A stretch of 35,199 nucleotides of DNA from Bacteroidia bacterium (GTDB lineage: Bacteria; Bacteroidota; Bacteroidia; J057): NCBI GenBank assembly GCA_019695295.1, contig JAIBAH010000040.1, positions 1 through 35,199 on the forward strand, written 5' to 3'. How positions within the stretch are numbered: position 1 is the first letter of the stretch; every line of letters begins with the position of its first letter. Under the pieces are notes generated by a model. The model saw nothing but the letters and a program-made list of their open reading frames with translations. It had not been told where the DNA came from and ran no database searches. The translations under genes and the position numbers were made by a program. Below, piece by piece: positions 1-9,812 of the stretch.

Positions 1-458
1 AAATAATATTGTACAGGCTGGGCCTGAGTACCCGAATAAAACACAAAAAGAAATGAAAAAACAAAAGTATTACGAAAAACACAAAAATACATTTTCAATA
101 TTTTAATTTTTTTTGAATTAAAAAAAACATGCAAATGTATAATAAGTTTTGATTAAAAAACAGTATTTTCTAAGCACTAAAATGTTATATGTCAAAAACT
201 TAGTGTTATTTCTGGTTTGATATAATTATAGTGGTTTGAACATTTCAAAAAAAAAAATGGTTGTATTCATCGGAAAAAATCATTAACAAAGGGAATAATA
301 GATTAACCCAAGGATATTGTTTTCAGAGTGTAATAAAAGCGGGTTCTTTACAACTAATTTTTTGTGATTTTTGTTGCAACGCTTTTCGCCTTTCCGGGCT
401 CTTAAATAAAAAACGATAAAATATCCTTAAATTATCTCACTACAAAACCAAAGTGCTT
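1..458. other. A+T-rich region upstream of the ABC transporter genes
   Basis: This stretch is very A+T-rich and holds no convincing complete gene. The plus frame starting at base 2 is open until a TAA at 104-106 (34 codons, no internal clue to family). It could be the last part of a gene entering from the left, but it is too short to judge. I found no clear TAnnTTTG promoter box for the ABC genes and no strong hairpin. Confidence 0.4.
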
Positions 459-1331
459 ATGCAGTTGACAATTGAACATCTTTCTAAAACGTATCCTAAC
501 GGATTAAAAGCCCTTGACGATGTAAGTCTTCAGATTCCAACTGGAATGTATGGACTACTCGGACAAAACGGTGCGGGAAAATCTACCTTAATGCGTACCC
601 TTGCGACTCTTCAGGACGCAGATTCGGGGAGTGTAATGCTGGGTGATACAGATGTACTGAAAGAAAAAGACAAAGTACGGAAAATTCTCGGCTATCTTCC
701 TCAGGAATTCGGGGTCTATCCCAAAGTACCTGCTTCAGATATGCTTGACCATCTTGCAATTCTGAAAGGAATCATAAACCGTAAGGAACGAAAAGAACTG
801 GTAGAGGCACTTTTACAAAAAGTAAATCTGTGGGAGCACAGAAAAAAAGCGGTGAGTAGCTATTCCGGCGGGATGAAGCAGCGTTTTGGCATTGCACAGG
901 CATTGATTGGCAGTCCCCGGCTGATTATTGTGGATGAACCTACGGCAGGACTTGACCCGGGAGAAAGAAATCGTTTTTACAACCTTTTGTCAGAAATCGG
1001 AGAAAATATTATTGTGATTCTCTCTACTCATATAGTGGAAGATGTGATGGAACTATGCAGTAATATGGCGATTATCCATAAAGGAAAAGTGCTTTACAGT
1101 GGCTCTCCCGTAGTTTCGGTAGAGGCAATGCGGGGCAAAATATGGGAAAGGTCAATTTCCAAATCAGAACTCCCCGAATATTCTCAAAAATATCAGATTA
1201 TTTCCGGTAAACTCGTGGCGGGCAAACCGCTGATTCATGTATTCAGTGAAACGCAACCCGAAAGTGGCTTCCACCCTGCAAGCCCTGACCTTGAAGATGT
1301 GTTCTTTGCTAAAATCGAAGGGCTTGCTTAA
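459..1331 (+). CDS. ABC transporter ATP-binding protein
   Basis: Cytoplasmic ATPase subunit that would power the membrane protein encoded just downstream. All nucleotide-binding motifs are present: Walker A GQNGAGKST (about residues 35-43), the signature as YSGGM (135-139) instead of LSGGQ, Walker B LIIVDEP (155-161) with catalytic Glu160, and the H-loop His191. At 290 residues it is of usual size for this exporter-type ATPase, with a C-terminal extension of about 70 residues after the core. A GTG six bases upstream is in frame, but the ATG at 459 is preferred because the protein then begins directly with the first beta strand. The next gene starts 44 bases downstream on the same strand, so the two are probably cotranscribed. 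The substrate is not visible from sequence. Confidence 0.93.
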   Translation: MQLTIEHLSKTYPNGLKALDDVSLQIPTGMYGLLGQNGAGKSTLMRTLATLQDADSGSVMLGDTDVLKEKDKVRKILGYLPQEFGVYPKVPASDMLDHLAILKGIINRKERKELVEALLQKVNLWEHRKKAVSSYSGGMKQRFGIAQALIGSPRLIIVDEPTAGLDPGERNRFYNLLSEIGENIIVILSTHIVEDVMELCSNMAIIHKGKVLYSGSPVVSVEAMRGKIWERSISKSELPEYSQKYQIISGKLVAGKPLIHVFSETQPESGFHPASPDLEDVFFAKIEGLA

Positions 1332-1375
1332 CCTCTTTTTTCTGTAAATCCCTGAATATAACTAACTGAAATACT

Positions 1376-4300
1376 ATGTTTTTTAATATATTTTCATTTG
1401 AACTGCGTTACTGGCTCAGGCAGCCTATGATGTACGTTTTTTTTCTGATTAACTTTCTGCTTGTTTTTTTTGCTGCGGCTTCCAATGATATTTCCATTGG
1501 AGGGAGTTTTGGCAATGTATATAAAAATGCGCCTTATGTAATTCAGAGTACATTTGGCGCAATGAGTATCATCGGATTGCTCATGACTACGGCTTTTGTT
1601 CAAAATGCTACGTTACGGGATTTTAACTATAAAACGTATCAGATTGTCTTTTCCTCTCCCATCAGCAAGATGAGTTATCTGGGAGGAAGATTTACGGGCG
1701 CGGTACTGGTCTCTTTATTTCCGTTTCTGGGGGTTAGCCTTGGTTTTTTGCTGGGGCCTTCGGCGGGGGTTGCTTTTGGGTGGATTGAACCTTTCAGGGT
1801 AGGGGAAGTGAATCTGATGGCTCACCTGAACGGATTCCTGACCTTTGCCATTCCGAATACGATATTTACTGCTGCGGTGGTTTTTTCGATTGCAGCCCTT
1901 ACCCGTAGTACACTCACTTCTTTTCTCGGAGCAGTAGTACTTTTGGTGGGTTACTCTATCACCGGGAGCTTTCTGAGTGATTTGGATAGTGAATATCTGG
2001 CAGTGATTTTTGACGCCTTTGGGGAAAGACCGCTTTCGCTCTTTACGAAATACTGGACGGTGGAAGAGAAAAATACGCTTTCGGTTCCGGTAACTGCAGG
2101 ATTTATGATGCTAAACAGAAGTATCTGGCTGTCAGTAAGTATAATCGTGCTGGGATTTGTGTATTCCCGTTTTTCCTTTGCAGAAAAGAACTCCCGTAAG
2201 AAAAATAAAACCCTTCTTCCGGAACAGGCCGAAAATACAAAATCCTGGATTGAAAGCAAACCGCTTCCGGCAGTCAGTCAGTCCTTTGGGGCTTCTGCCT
2301 TGTCTGTCCAGCTGATGAGTCAGGCTAAGTCTGATTTTATGAGCGTCATAAAAGGGACGGCCTTTATTGTCATCGTATTTCTGGGTTTACTGAACATGGG
2401 TTTTGCATTACAGTATGCCGGTAAATTTTACGGATTGAGTTCTTATCCCGTTTCCTATCAGACAATAGACCTCATCAGAGGTACAATGTATCTGTTTATC
2501 ATTGCCATTTTAATGTTTTATTCCGGGTCGTTAATCTGGAAGGAAAGAGATGCAAATGTAGAGCAGGTGTATGATGCCACGCCTCATCCTTCATGGGTTT
2601 CTTTTGTATCGAAACTACTGGCGATGACCGGAGTGATTGCAATTCTGATGCTACTGTGTGTGTTTGCAGGAGTAAGCGCACAGGCTTTGATGGGATATAC
2701 TAATTTTGAGTTTGGGTTATACTTTACAGAATTTTTTCTGATAGACTTATCCGGGATGATTTGTATCATTGTTTTATCCATGCTGGTTCACACGCTGATA
2801 AATAATAAATATATTGCCTTTTTTGTATTTTTGGTAATCATGATACTGAATGCCTTTATCTGGCGGCCACTGGATATTGAGTCAAATATGATACAGTTTA
2901 GCGCTACTCCGGATTATACTTATTCCGATATGAATGGGTACGGGCCGTTTGTTTCAGGAAAATTCTGGTTTCGCATTTACTGGCTTTTATTCTGTGGAAT
3001 CCTGAGTATGGTTTCTATCATTTTCTGGGTCAGAGGGAAAGATGAAGACTGGAAAAGCCGCTGGAAAAAAGCAAAACTCAGCTTTAGCGGCGGCACAAAG
3101 TGGATTACTGTGGGATTTGTTGCCTTATTTCTCGCTTGTGGGGGCTGGGTTTATTATAATACTCAGGTGCTGAATCATTATACCACTGCCAAAGCCCGCT
3201 TGGTACAGCAGGCAGAGTATGAAAAGAAATACAAAAAGTACGAAGCGATTCCTCAGCCAAGGGTAACCGCTGCAAAATATGATATTCAGCTTTTTCCGGA
3301 ACAAAGGAATCTGAAGGTAAAAGCCTCACTTACGCTGAAAAACAAATCGGATACTCCGATAGATTCCCTTCATCTTACGCTTTTACCGGAGTATATGAGG
3401 CTTACGGTAAATCTGGAAGGGGCTAAAAAGGTATTGAATGATACCCAAAACGGGTACTGTATTTATCAGCTTGGCTCGCCTTTGGCTCCCGGAGATTCCA
3501 TTATGATGAATTTTACAACGGAATATGACTCCAAAGGATTTGAAAATGAGGTTTCGGTTACAGAGATTGTCCAAAACGGGACTTTCTTTAATAATTCGGA
3601 CATTACTCCTCAGATTGGATATCAGGATGATTATGAGATATCCGATAAAAGCGAGCGCATAAAAAAAGGATTAAAGGAAAAATCCCGCTTACCCGCACTG
3701 GAAAAAAACTGTACGAAACATTGTATGAATACTTATACGAGTAATAATTCCGACTGGGTGAATGTGGAAACGATATTCAGTACCTCCGAAAATCAGATTG
3801 CCATTGCGCCGGGCTCTCTGGTGAAAGAATGGAAGGAAGGAAACCGTCGTTTTTTTCATTATAAATTAGACCATCCTTCCCTGAATTTTTATTCCTTTAC
3901 TTCTGCAGAGTTTGAGGTAGCAAGAGAAAAGTGGAACGGAATAGATGTAGAAGTATATTATGATAAAAAGCATCCATACAATGTGAAAAGTATGCTGAAC
4001 TCTGTAAAGAAATCGCTTGCGTACTATACTGAGAATTTCGGGCCTTATTATCATAAACAAGCCCGTATCATAGAGTTTCCGAGGTATTCGTCCTTTGCTC
4101 AGGCATTTCCGGGTACAATGCCCTATTCAGAAAGTATCGGTTTCATTGCCCGAATTGACAAAGAAGAAGACATCGATATGGTTTTTTATGTGGTGGCTCA
4201 TGAGATGGGACATCAGTGGTGGGCACATCAGGTAATAGGTGCAAAAATGCAGGGAGCAACTCTGCTTTCCGAAACATTTGCTCAGTATTCGGCACTGATG

Positions 4301-4987
4301 GTAATGGAGAAAGAGTTTGGTAAAAACCAAATGCGTAAGTTTTTAAAGTATGAAGGCGATAAATACTTAGACAGGAGAGGAAGCGAGTCGGTAAAGGAGG
4401 TTTCCTCAATGAAAGTGGAAAACCAGGGATATATTCATTATAATAAAGGAAGTATGGTGATGTATAATCTGAAGGAAATGATTGGGGAGGATAAAGTGAA
4501 TACAGCATTGAGGGAATTGATTGCAAAGTACGGGTACAAAGAGCCTCCCTATCCGGTTTCTTATGATGTCGTGGATTTGTTTAAGCAGCAAACGCCGGAT
4601 TCTCTTCAGTATATGATTACCGATTTATTCGAAGAAATCACGGTTTTTGCCAACAAAGTAGTAGAAGCTAAGTCTAAAAAACTTCCTGACGGAAAATATG
4701 AAGTAACCATGAAAGTGGAATGCGGGAAGTTCAGGTCTGATTCCCTTGGAAAGGAAACCGCCATAAATATAAATGACTGGGTAGATATCGGAGTATTTGC
4801 AATGCCGGAAAAAGGGAAGGAAGACGGTGAAGTGATTGCAATGCGGAGGGAACGTATGGCGAAAAAGGAAGAGACGTTTACAATCATTACGGATAAAGTA
4901 CCGTATGAAGCCGTTATAGACCCTTTAAATTATCTTGTTGACCGGATTCCAAAGGATAATAAAAAGAAAACAGAAAACGCAGAATAA
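1376..4987 (+). CDS. ABC transporter permease fused to an M1-family zinc metallopeptidase
   Basis: A 1203-residue protein with two functions. Roughly residues 1-600 hold two blocks of hydrophobic helices, an ABC-2-like permease pair. From about residue 620 to the end is a peptidase domain expected outside the cytoplasmic membrane. The zinc site is HEMGH at residues 942-946 with a downstream Glu966 in LLSETFAQY. There are 19 residues between the second His and this Glu, against 18 in classic M1 enzymes such as PepN. The classic GxMEN exopeptidase motif is not seen; the corresponding segment reads GTMPYSESIGF. Fusions of this kind are annotated in many Bacteroidota as ABC permease/M1 family aminopeptidase. 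Substrate and direction of transport are unknown. The ATPase is encoded immediately upstream and a strong terminator follows. Confidence 0.9.
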   Translation: MFFNIFSFELRYWLRQPMMYVFFLINFLLVFFAAASNDISIGGSFGNVYKNAPYVIQSTFGAMSIIGLLMTTAFVQNATLRDFNYKTYQIVFSSPISKMSYLGGRFTGAVLVSLFPFLGVSLGFLLGPSAGVAFGWIEPFRVGEVNLMAHLNGFLTFAIPNTIFTAAVVFSIAALTRSTLTSFLGAVVLLVGYSITGSFLSDLDSEYLAVIFDAFGERPLSLFTKYWTVEEKNTLSVPVTAGFMMLNRSIWLSVSIIVLGFVYSRFSFAEKNSRKKNKTLLPEQAENTKSWIESKPLPAVSQSFGASALSVQLMSQAKSDFMSVIKGTAFIVIVFLGLLNMGFALQYAGKFYGLSSYPVSYQTIDLIRGTMYLFIIAILMFYSGSLIWKERDANVEQVYDATPHPSWVSFVSKLLAMTGVIAILMLLCVFAGVSAQALMGYTNFEFGLYFTEFFLIDLSGMICIIVLSMLVHTLINNKYIAFFVFLVIMILNAFIWRPLDIESNMIQFSATPDYTYSDMNGYGPFVSGKFWFRIYWLLFCGILSMVSIIFWVRGKDEDWKSRWKKAKLSFSGGTKWITVGFVALFLACGGWVYYNTQVLNHYTTAKARLVQQAEYEKKYKKYEAIPQPRVTAAKYDIQLFPEQRNLKVKASLTLKNKSDTPIDSLHLTLLPEYMRLTVNLEGAKKVLNDTQNGYCIYQLGSPLAPGDSIMMNFTTEYDSKGFENEVSVTEIVQNGTFFNNSDITPQIGYQDDYEISDKSERIKKGLKEKSRLPALEKNCTKHCMNTYTSNNSDWVNVETIFSTSENQIAIAPGSLVKEWKEGNRRFFHYKLDHPSLNFYSFTSAEFEVAREKWNGIDVEVYYDKKHPYNVKSMLNSVKKSLAYYTENFGPYYHKQARIIEFPRYSSFAQAFPGTMPYSESIGFIARIDKEEDIDMVFYVVAHEMGHQWWAHQVIGAKMQGATLLSETFAQYSALMVMEKEFGKNQMRKFLKYEGDKYLDRRGSESVKEVSSMKVENQGYIHYNKGSMVMYNLKEMIGEDKVNTALRELIAKYGYKEPPYPVSYDVVDLFKQQTPDSLQYMITDLFEEITVFANKVVEAKSKKLPDGKYEVTMKVECGKFRSDSLGKETAININDWVDIGVFAMPEKGKEDGEVIAMRRERMAKKEETFTIITDKVPYEAVIDPLNYLVDRIPKDNKKKTENAE

Positions 4988-4992
4988 TCATT

Positions 4993-5046
4993 CTCCGCCA
5001 CCTGAGAGTTTACCTGTTTATTGTTTCTCAGGTGGCGGAGTTTTTT
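4993..5046 (+). terminator. Rho-independent terminator of the ABC/M1 gene pair
   Basis: A perfect 15-bp inverted repeat (4993-5007 and 5026-5040, GC-rich) with an 18-base loop is followed by TTTTTT on the plus strand. It lies six bases after the stop codon of the permease/peptidase gene. On the minus strand the hairpin is not followed by T residues, so it should mainly serve the plus-strand operon. Confidence 0.9.
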
Positions 5047-5055
5047 GGGCAGATG

Positions 5056-6279
5056 CTAAAACGTTACATTCATTGTAAGTTCCTCCGTCCCTCTTTTGAT
5101 GGTTAAAGTAGTCGTTTTCCCTTTCTCAAACTGATTGAGGGCGTCCATGTATGAATAGATGTCCTTGATATCGTAAGTACCAATTTTGGTTATAATATCT
5201 CCTTTTTTTAGTCCTGCTTTTTCGGCTGGCTTTCCTTCCGTTACCCCGTCAATTCTAAGCCCTTCTCCCGAAAAGGCGTAGTCCGGCATTACCCCTAAAG
5301 AAACCTTAAAAGAAGAAGTTTTGGCTTCCTTTGTTTTGGTTTTCAAAAAAGTAAGCTTTGGGTATCTGCAGAGTGAGTCTGTAATTGCAGCCACATACGC
5401 CAGAACATCCGTCTCTCCCTGAATGTTTATCTTGTCAAAATCATCCGATGGCTTATGATAGTCACTGTGTACGCCGGTGAAGAAAAACAAAACCGGAATA
5501 TCCTTCAGATAAAAGGAAGTATGATCAGAGGGCCCTACTCCTGCGGAATCCAGTGCAAGCGTAAATCCTCCGGGATTATTTTTCAGTAAAGGGACAAAAA
5601 CAGGGCTTGTCCCGACTCCATGAACAATCAGGGTTTTTCCTTCATTTAACCTTCCAATCATGTCCATATTAATCATAAAATGGGCATTTTTGAGGTCTAT
5701 CGTAGGGTTTTCAGTATAATATTTTGAACCCATAAGGCCGGCTTCTTCTCCGGAAAAACAAATAAAAAGAAAATTATAGGCTTCCTTTGCTCCATTTTTT
5801 GCAAAATACCGGGCAAGTTCGATGACTCCGGCAGTACCTGATGCATTATCGTCCGCTCCATTATGGATTTTACCGGAAGGATTGGCGTCTAAGGAGGAAT
5901 GCCTTCCGTCAGTACCCAGATGGTCAAAGTGAGCCCCGATAATGATAGTGTATTTTGAGCCATTATCCAGATATCCTACTACATTAGCCGTTGAATAGGT
6001 ACCGCCTGTGCCCGATTCTTCGTGCGGATTTACCCTTTCTGAATAGGAGAACGGCTGCAAATATCCATTTGTGCCTTTGGGAGTAAGTCCGATATCCTGA
6101 AACTGTCTGGTAATATATTTTTGGGACAATTTGTCTCCTTTGCTTCCGGGGCCACGGCCTTTTAATTTATCAGAGGACAAATACTGAATGTGTTTTGCTG
6201 CCTTCTCTTTGGAAAACTGCTGAGTAAAACCTGAGAGAGAGGAACATACAATGAAAATACTGAGAAAAAAATATTTCAT
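5056..6279 (-). CDS. Secreted M28-family zinc aminopeptidase with C-terminal PDZ domain
   Basis: Predicted exported peptidase, 407 residues, with a signal peptide (about residues 1-19, hydrophobic stretch then SGFTQ). The M28 di-zinc ligands can be followed: AHFDH (His117), GADDNASG (Asp near 143), SGEEAG (catalytic Glu178 and ligand Glu179), NMDMIG (Asp206) and the His in DYHKPSDD (His275). The last 90 or so residues form a PDZ-like domain (segments GLRIDGVTEGKPAEKAG and KKGDIITKIG), which usually binds substrates or partners. M28 enzymes with PDZ tails remove N-terminal residues from peptides in the periplasm or outside the cell. The gene is convergent with the ABC/M1 operon. It follows the S74 gene on the same strand, but a terminator lies between them, so it is probably transcribed separately. 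Confidence 0.9.
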   Translation of the reverse strand: MKYFFLSIFIVCSSLSGFTQQFSKEKAAKHIQYLSSDKLKGRGPGSKGDKLSQKYITRQFQDIGLTPKGTNGYLQPFSYSERVNPHEESGTGGTYSTANVVGYLDNGSKYTIIIGAHFDHLGTDGRHSSLDANPSGKIHNGADDNASGTAGVIELARYFAKNGAKEAYNFLFICFSGEEAGLMGSKYYTENPTIDLKNAHFMINMDMIGRLNEGKTLIVHGVGTSPVFVPLLKNNPGGFTLALDSAGVGPSDHTSFYLKDIPVLFFFTGVHSDYHKPSDDFDKINIQGETDVLAYVAAITDSLCRYPKLTFLKTKTKEAKTSSFKVSLGVMPDYAFSGEGLRIDGVTEGKPAEKAGLKKGDIITKIGTYDIKDIYSYMDALNQFEKGKTTTLTIKRGTEELTMNVTF

Positions 6280-6406
6280 AATACTTACAGATAAAATTTG
6301 ATATATATTTTTCTTAAACCCTGTTGTTTAAGATTGGTTTGTTTTAAATCCTTCCGGGGTAAGGAAAAAGAAAATGAGAAAGAGATAATTCCGGAAAAAT
6401 GCCTAT

Positions 6407-6444
6407 AAAAAAAGAGACTGTCGTTCACCGGACAGCCTCTTTTT
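6407..6444 (-). terminator. Terminator of the S74-domain gene
   Basis: Inverted repeat 6407-6422 / 6431-6444 lies 20 bases past the stop codon of the S74 gene. On the plus strand one pair is an A/C mismatch, while on the minus strand the same position is a G-U wobble, giving a continuous stem followed by a T run. This polarity supports a minus-strand terminator. Confidence 0.8.
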
Positions 6445-6464
6445 ATTTAGAGATACTGATATTA

Positions 6465-9158
6465 TTATTTATTCAAAAGCGGTCTTCCGCCCTGTAAAGG
6501 CTGTACCTGACTGGAAGGGGTTTGCGTTTCAGGAGAAAGCACTTTCTGTTTAGCGGCAGCTTTTGCTTCTTCCCGTGCTTTTGCTTCAAGTGCTTCCTGT
6601 TCTTCAAGACGGGTAGCCTCCATTTCTTTTTTGATTCTTGCTTCCTGCTCAACTTTACGGATTTCCATCTCTTCGTTTTCACGGTCAACACGGATATATC
6701 CTTTGGTGAGTTTTACTTTTTGAGTTAATTCTGCTCTTTCTTCTTCAGTATAAACCTTATCAGCAGAAAGTACCTCTGCATTTACTTTAGCGGCAGCAAT
6801 CCAGTTAAGCATTACCGGTGTACCGTCAAAATTCTGGATTTTCACTTTAAATCCGGTTGCATTCTGCTCTATGATATTTACAGTTACTGGATTGGAACCC
6901 AAAGGAGTTACAGTAGCAACAGGAATCGTATTGCCCTGGATTTTTGCAGTAAAATCTGAATTATAGGAAATAAATACTTCGGATTGCTGTAAAGTTGCAG
7001 TACCGAAATCCGTAACGGTAGTAAGATTGGCTGTCATTTTTTCCTGTACATCAGCAAGTTCTTTCACTGCATTCAGAGTGATATAATGCAAAGCGTCAGG
7101 ATTGTAGGATAAATATTCTTCTTTATTGGCTAAATCTTTAGAATCCGCGATAAATTCGAAAGAACCTACCATATACGGAGCTACCGGTTTTACATCCTGC
7201 GCCAAAACACCGATTCCGTACTCATTGGGCGTTTTTGCTTTACCATTATAGCGGAAATAAACCGGATTGATTTGCTTCAGTACGTTTAATCCGTCTTTAA
7301 ACGGGTGTACATCTTCTTTGAGGCGTTTGTCAGAGGCGATTGTCCACGAGCCGCTGGTTGGTTTTGCTGCCGAGTTGTTGAGCATTTGCAAATCATAAGC
7401 AGCACTTGTACCGAAGTTGATGGCAAGTCCCACAGTAGCAGCACTATTATTAAAATCAATTGTTGACAGATAATCATGGAATTTTTCGATACTACCAATC
7501 TGAGTTTCTGTTCCGTCGGCAGCGTTGTTTCTGCCTCTGTAAACCAATACTGTACCGGTTCCGGTACTGGCAACGTCCAGGGTTGCTGCTGGAATTGTGG
7601 CAACCAATGAGCCAATCCCTACATTTCCGCCACGCTGAACCCCCAGAAGATATTGATTATCAGAAATATTTCTGATATAAAACTGATTATTGGATGTACC
7701 ATTTCCCAAATTGTTTGCTCCGGTTTGCCAGGAGTTTGATCCGGTATTGGTGGTATAGCTAATGTCACTTTCATTGGGGGAGTTAATGATAACGGCTGAG
7801 GTTGAATTATCCACAATATGGAGTCGTGAAAGAGGATTGGATGTGTTTACACCGATTAACCCATTCATAAACAAGGCAGCATACCCCAAAGAGTTGGCAT
7901 TTACATACAAAGCCTGGTCAGAAGAAGGGGCGATAGGAATATTATTGTTATTCTGAATTACGGCATGTACACCAGTTCCATAGAAAGACGAACTTGTATT
8001 GGCAACCCCCATAACCCCGGTAGAGTATCCCCATGCGAAGTTTGCACCGCGGGCTACCCCAACTACTGCGTTATTCTGAAAATCCAGGTTAGGAGTAGGC
8101 TGAATTGCCTGAGCAAATACTACATTTTTCGAGATATCTCCGCTATGATATACATGAAGTCTTTCTGTAGGAGCGGATATTCCCACACCCACAAGCCCGT
8201 CTTTGGTAATTCTCATTCTTTCCAGAGGGGCAGCACTCGTACTCGGGCGGGTAAAGAAAGACATTCTTGCAGGAAGGTTATTGCCATTAAAGCTACTATC
8301 GGCTTCAGCAACAATATAGGCCGCATCTGCAAAGACAGTTCCGCTATATCCGGCAAACCCAATTAAACCCAGTAAATCATCCTGAACTGTTGTGGTTGGA
8401 GCGGCGGTAGTACCATTTGTACTACTCATATACAAGACAGGAAAAGTACCAAACGCCCGCTGATGAATGTCAGTATATTGATTCCCAACTATCTCTAAAC
8501 CCGTAAAGCCAGACCATACCCCCCCAACAGCCGCTGTACCGATTCCTAACTGTCCGTTAGTATTCATTCTGGCTTTTTCAGTATTATTGGTTCTGATAGC
8601 AAGGTCAACATTGTCTGTAGTACCCAAAAAATTAGTAGCAGCACTTGTTCCGGCATTTCCCAGAATGTTCCATGAACTTGGGCTTAATTCACCATAGCTG
8701 TTAACCACTACCCATAAACCCGCAGTACCTGCATTCGGATGATACTGTAAAGTAATACTTCCCCACGGATTGATTGTGAGATTACCACTTCCTGACTGAA
8801 TTCCTGAAGCAGCAGCTCCGGCGTCTTCATCCACTACTGTCATTACCTGTGTGGTGCCATTGTATAAAGTGACTAGTTTTCCGTCCTGAGGATTGCTAAA
8901 GCCCGCAATAGAAAAAGCAGCAGTAGGTCCGGTTATTCTGTAATAGGAATATTCATTGGCAGGCGAAAGGACTCCGTTTGCTCCATTCACAAGGGCAATA
9001 TTCCATGACCGCCAGGCAATATTCCCACTTACATCCAGTTTTGCCTGAGGAGTTGCTGTTCCAACACCTATAAACTGAGCTTTAACCTGAAAAGACACAA
9101 CAGATAAAAACAAGAAAACAGACAAGAATTTTGATTTTCGAATGCAGAGATGCTTCAT
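6465..9158 (-). CDS. Large surface protein with C-terminal intramolecular chaperone (peptidase S74) domain
   Basis: An 897-residue exported protein with a signal peptide in the first 27 residues (cut near FQVKAQ). The long middle is built of short repeats of the form GIGT-x-P-x-x-LDV, as in other Bacteroidota surface proteins of tail-fibre type. At about residues 605-700 is the S74 domain (SDKRLKEDVHP through YGIGVLAQDV), known from phage tailspikes, where it helps trimer folding and then cuts itself off. The Ser-Lys pair is intact: Ser609 and Lys614, spacing +5. The C-terminal 100 residues are Glu/Lys/Arg/Ala-rich and probably coiled coil. There is no T9SS sorting domain, so the export route past the inner membrane is unclear. 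It has its own terminator and a possible promoter at 9450-9457. Confidence 0.85.
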   Translation of the reverse strand: MKHLCIRKSKFLSVFLFLSVVSFQVKAQFIGVGTATPQAKLDVSGNIAWRSWNIALVNGANGVLSPANEYSYYRITGPTAAFSIAGFSNPQDGKLVTLYNGTTQVMTVVDEDAGAAASGIQSGSGNLTINPWGSITLQYHPNAGTAGLWVVVNSYGELSPSSWNILGNAGTSAATNFLGTTDNVDLAIRTNNTEKARMNTNGQLGIGTAAVGGVWSGFTGLEIVGNQYTDIHQRAFGTFPVLYMSSTNGTTAAPTTTVQDDLLGLIGFAGYSGTVFADAAYIVAEADSSFNGNNLPARMSFFTRPSTSAAPLERMRITKDGLVGVGISAPTERLHVYHSGDISKNVVFAQAIQPTPNLDFQNNAVVGVARGANFAWGYSTGVMGVANTSSSFYGTGVHAVIQNNNNIPIAPSSDQALYVNANSLGYAALFMNGLIGVNTSNPLSRLHIVDNSTSAVIINSPNESDISYTTNTGSNSWQTGANNLGNGTSNNQFYIRNISDNQYLLGVQRGGNVGIGSLVATIPAATLDVASTGTGTVLVYRGRNNAADGTETQIGSIEKFHDYLSTIDFNNSAATVGLAINFGTSAAYDLQMLNNSAAKPTSGSWTIASDKRLKEDVHPFKDGLNVLKQINPVYFRYNGKAKTPNEYGIGVLAQDVKPVAPYMVGSFEFIADSKDLANKEEYLSYNPDALHYITLNAVKELADVQEKMTANLTTVTDFGTATLQQSEVFISYNSDFTAKIQGNTIPVATVTPLGSNPVTVNIIEQNATGFKVKIQNFDGTPVMLNWIAAAKVNAEVLSADKVYTEEERAELTQKVKLTKGYIRVDRENEEMEIRKVEQEARIKKEMEATRLEEQEALEAKAREEAKAAAKQKVLSPETQTPSSQVQPLQGGRPLLNK

Positions 9159-9812
9159 ATTTAATGAATAGTTATTAAAAAAGAATGAATGATTTAAACG
9201 TCTATATAGAAAGATACTAAATATTTTTTTGTCAAAGATTATACCAAATACTGAGAGCTAAAGTTATCCGTTCCCGGTTACCCGGTTTTTAAATTTCACC
9301 TTCTGTACAGCAACTTTTTTATTACACAAAAATCAACACCCCTGAACATTAATCAAAAAGCTATCTGAACTTTCCCGAACCTGCACTCTTTTTATAAAGT
9401 ATTATCTATAAAATGACTTTCAGCCGGTAATACTTTAAATAAGCATTGACAAAGGTAATGAATTTTTCAGAAAATCACATAAAACCTGTTCTTAAAACGA
9501 TTTTTTTATTAAAAAAGTCTATTCGTTGACCGAAAAGAAGAAAAGGATTATCCTATAAACCACTCTATGTACAACAAAAGCGACTTTTCAGGAGAGAATA
9601 CGGGGAATTTGTTCAGGTAAAAAGTATTTTTCGCAGATTCCGGATTGTAATAATTTTGGTTTTTTGTAATTTCTAAAAAAAACAGTTCTTTTGTGGTTGT
9701 AAATAAGTGACGGATATAACTTTTCTTATCTGAATAGCATAAATATAAAAACCCTTCACTAAACACAGGGGAGCAAAATTGTTTTTTTAATAAGAAATAA
9801 AAAACAGATTAC
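9159..9812. other. Divergent intergenic region between the S74 gene and panC
   Basis: 654 bases without a supported gene. It must contain the promoters for the minus-strand S74 gene and plus-strand panC. A good -7 box for the minus strand lies at 9450-9457. An open frame at 9548-9766 on the minus strand (72 codons) has no recognisable features and I do not call it. No clear structured RNA was seen. Confidence 0.5.
9450..9457 (-). promoter_or_regulatory. Possible -7 box for the S74 gene
   Basis: Reads TACCTTTG on the minus strand, an exact match to the Bacteroidota TAnnTTTG -7 element. No TTTG at -33 was seen, and the implied leader is nearly 290 bases, so the assignment is tentative. Confidence 0.35.

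Noticed and set aside
7965-8366. Plus-strand open frame of 133 codons
   Set aside because: Antisense to the repeat region of the S74 protein; no features of its own.
9548-9766. Minus-strand open frame of 72 codons in the S74-panC intergenic region
   Set aside because: No signal, motif or promoter; composition matches surrounding noncoding A+T-rich DNA.
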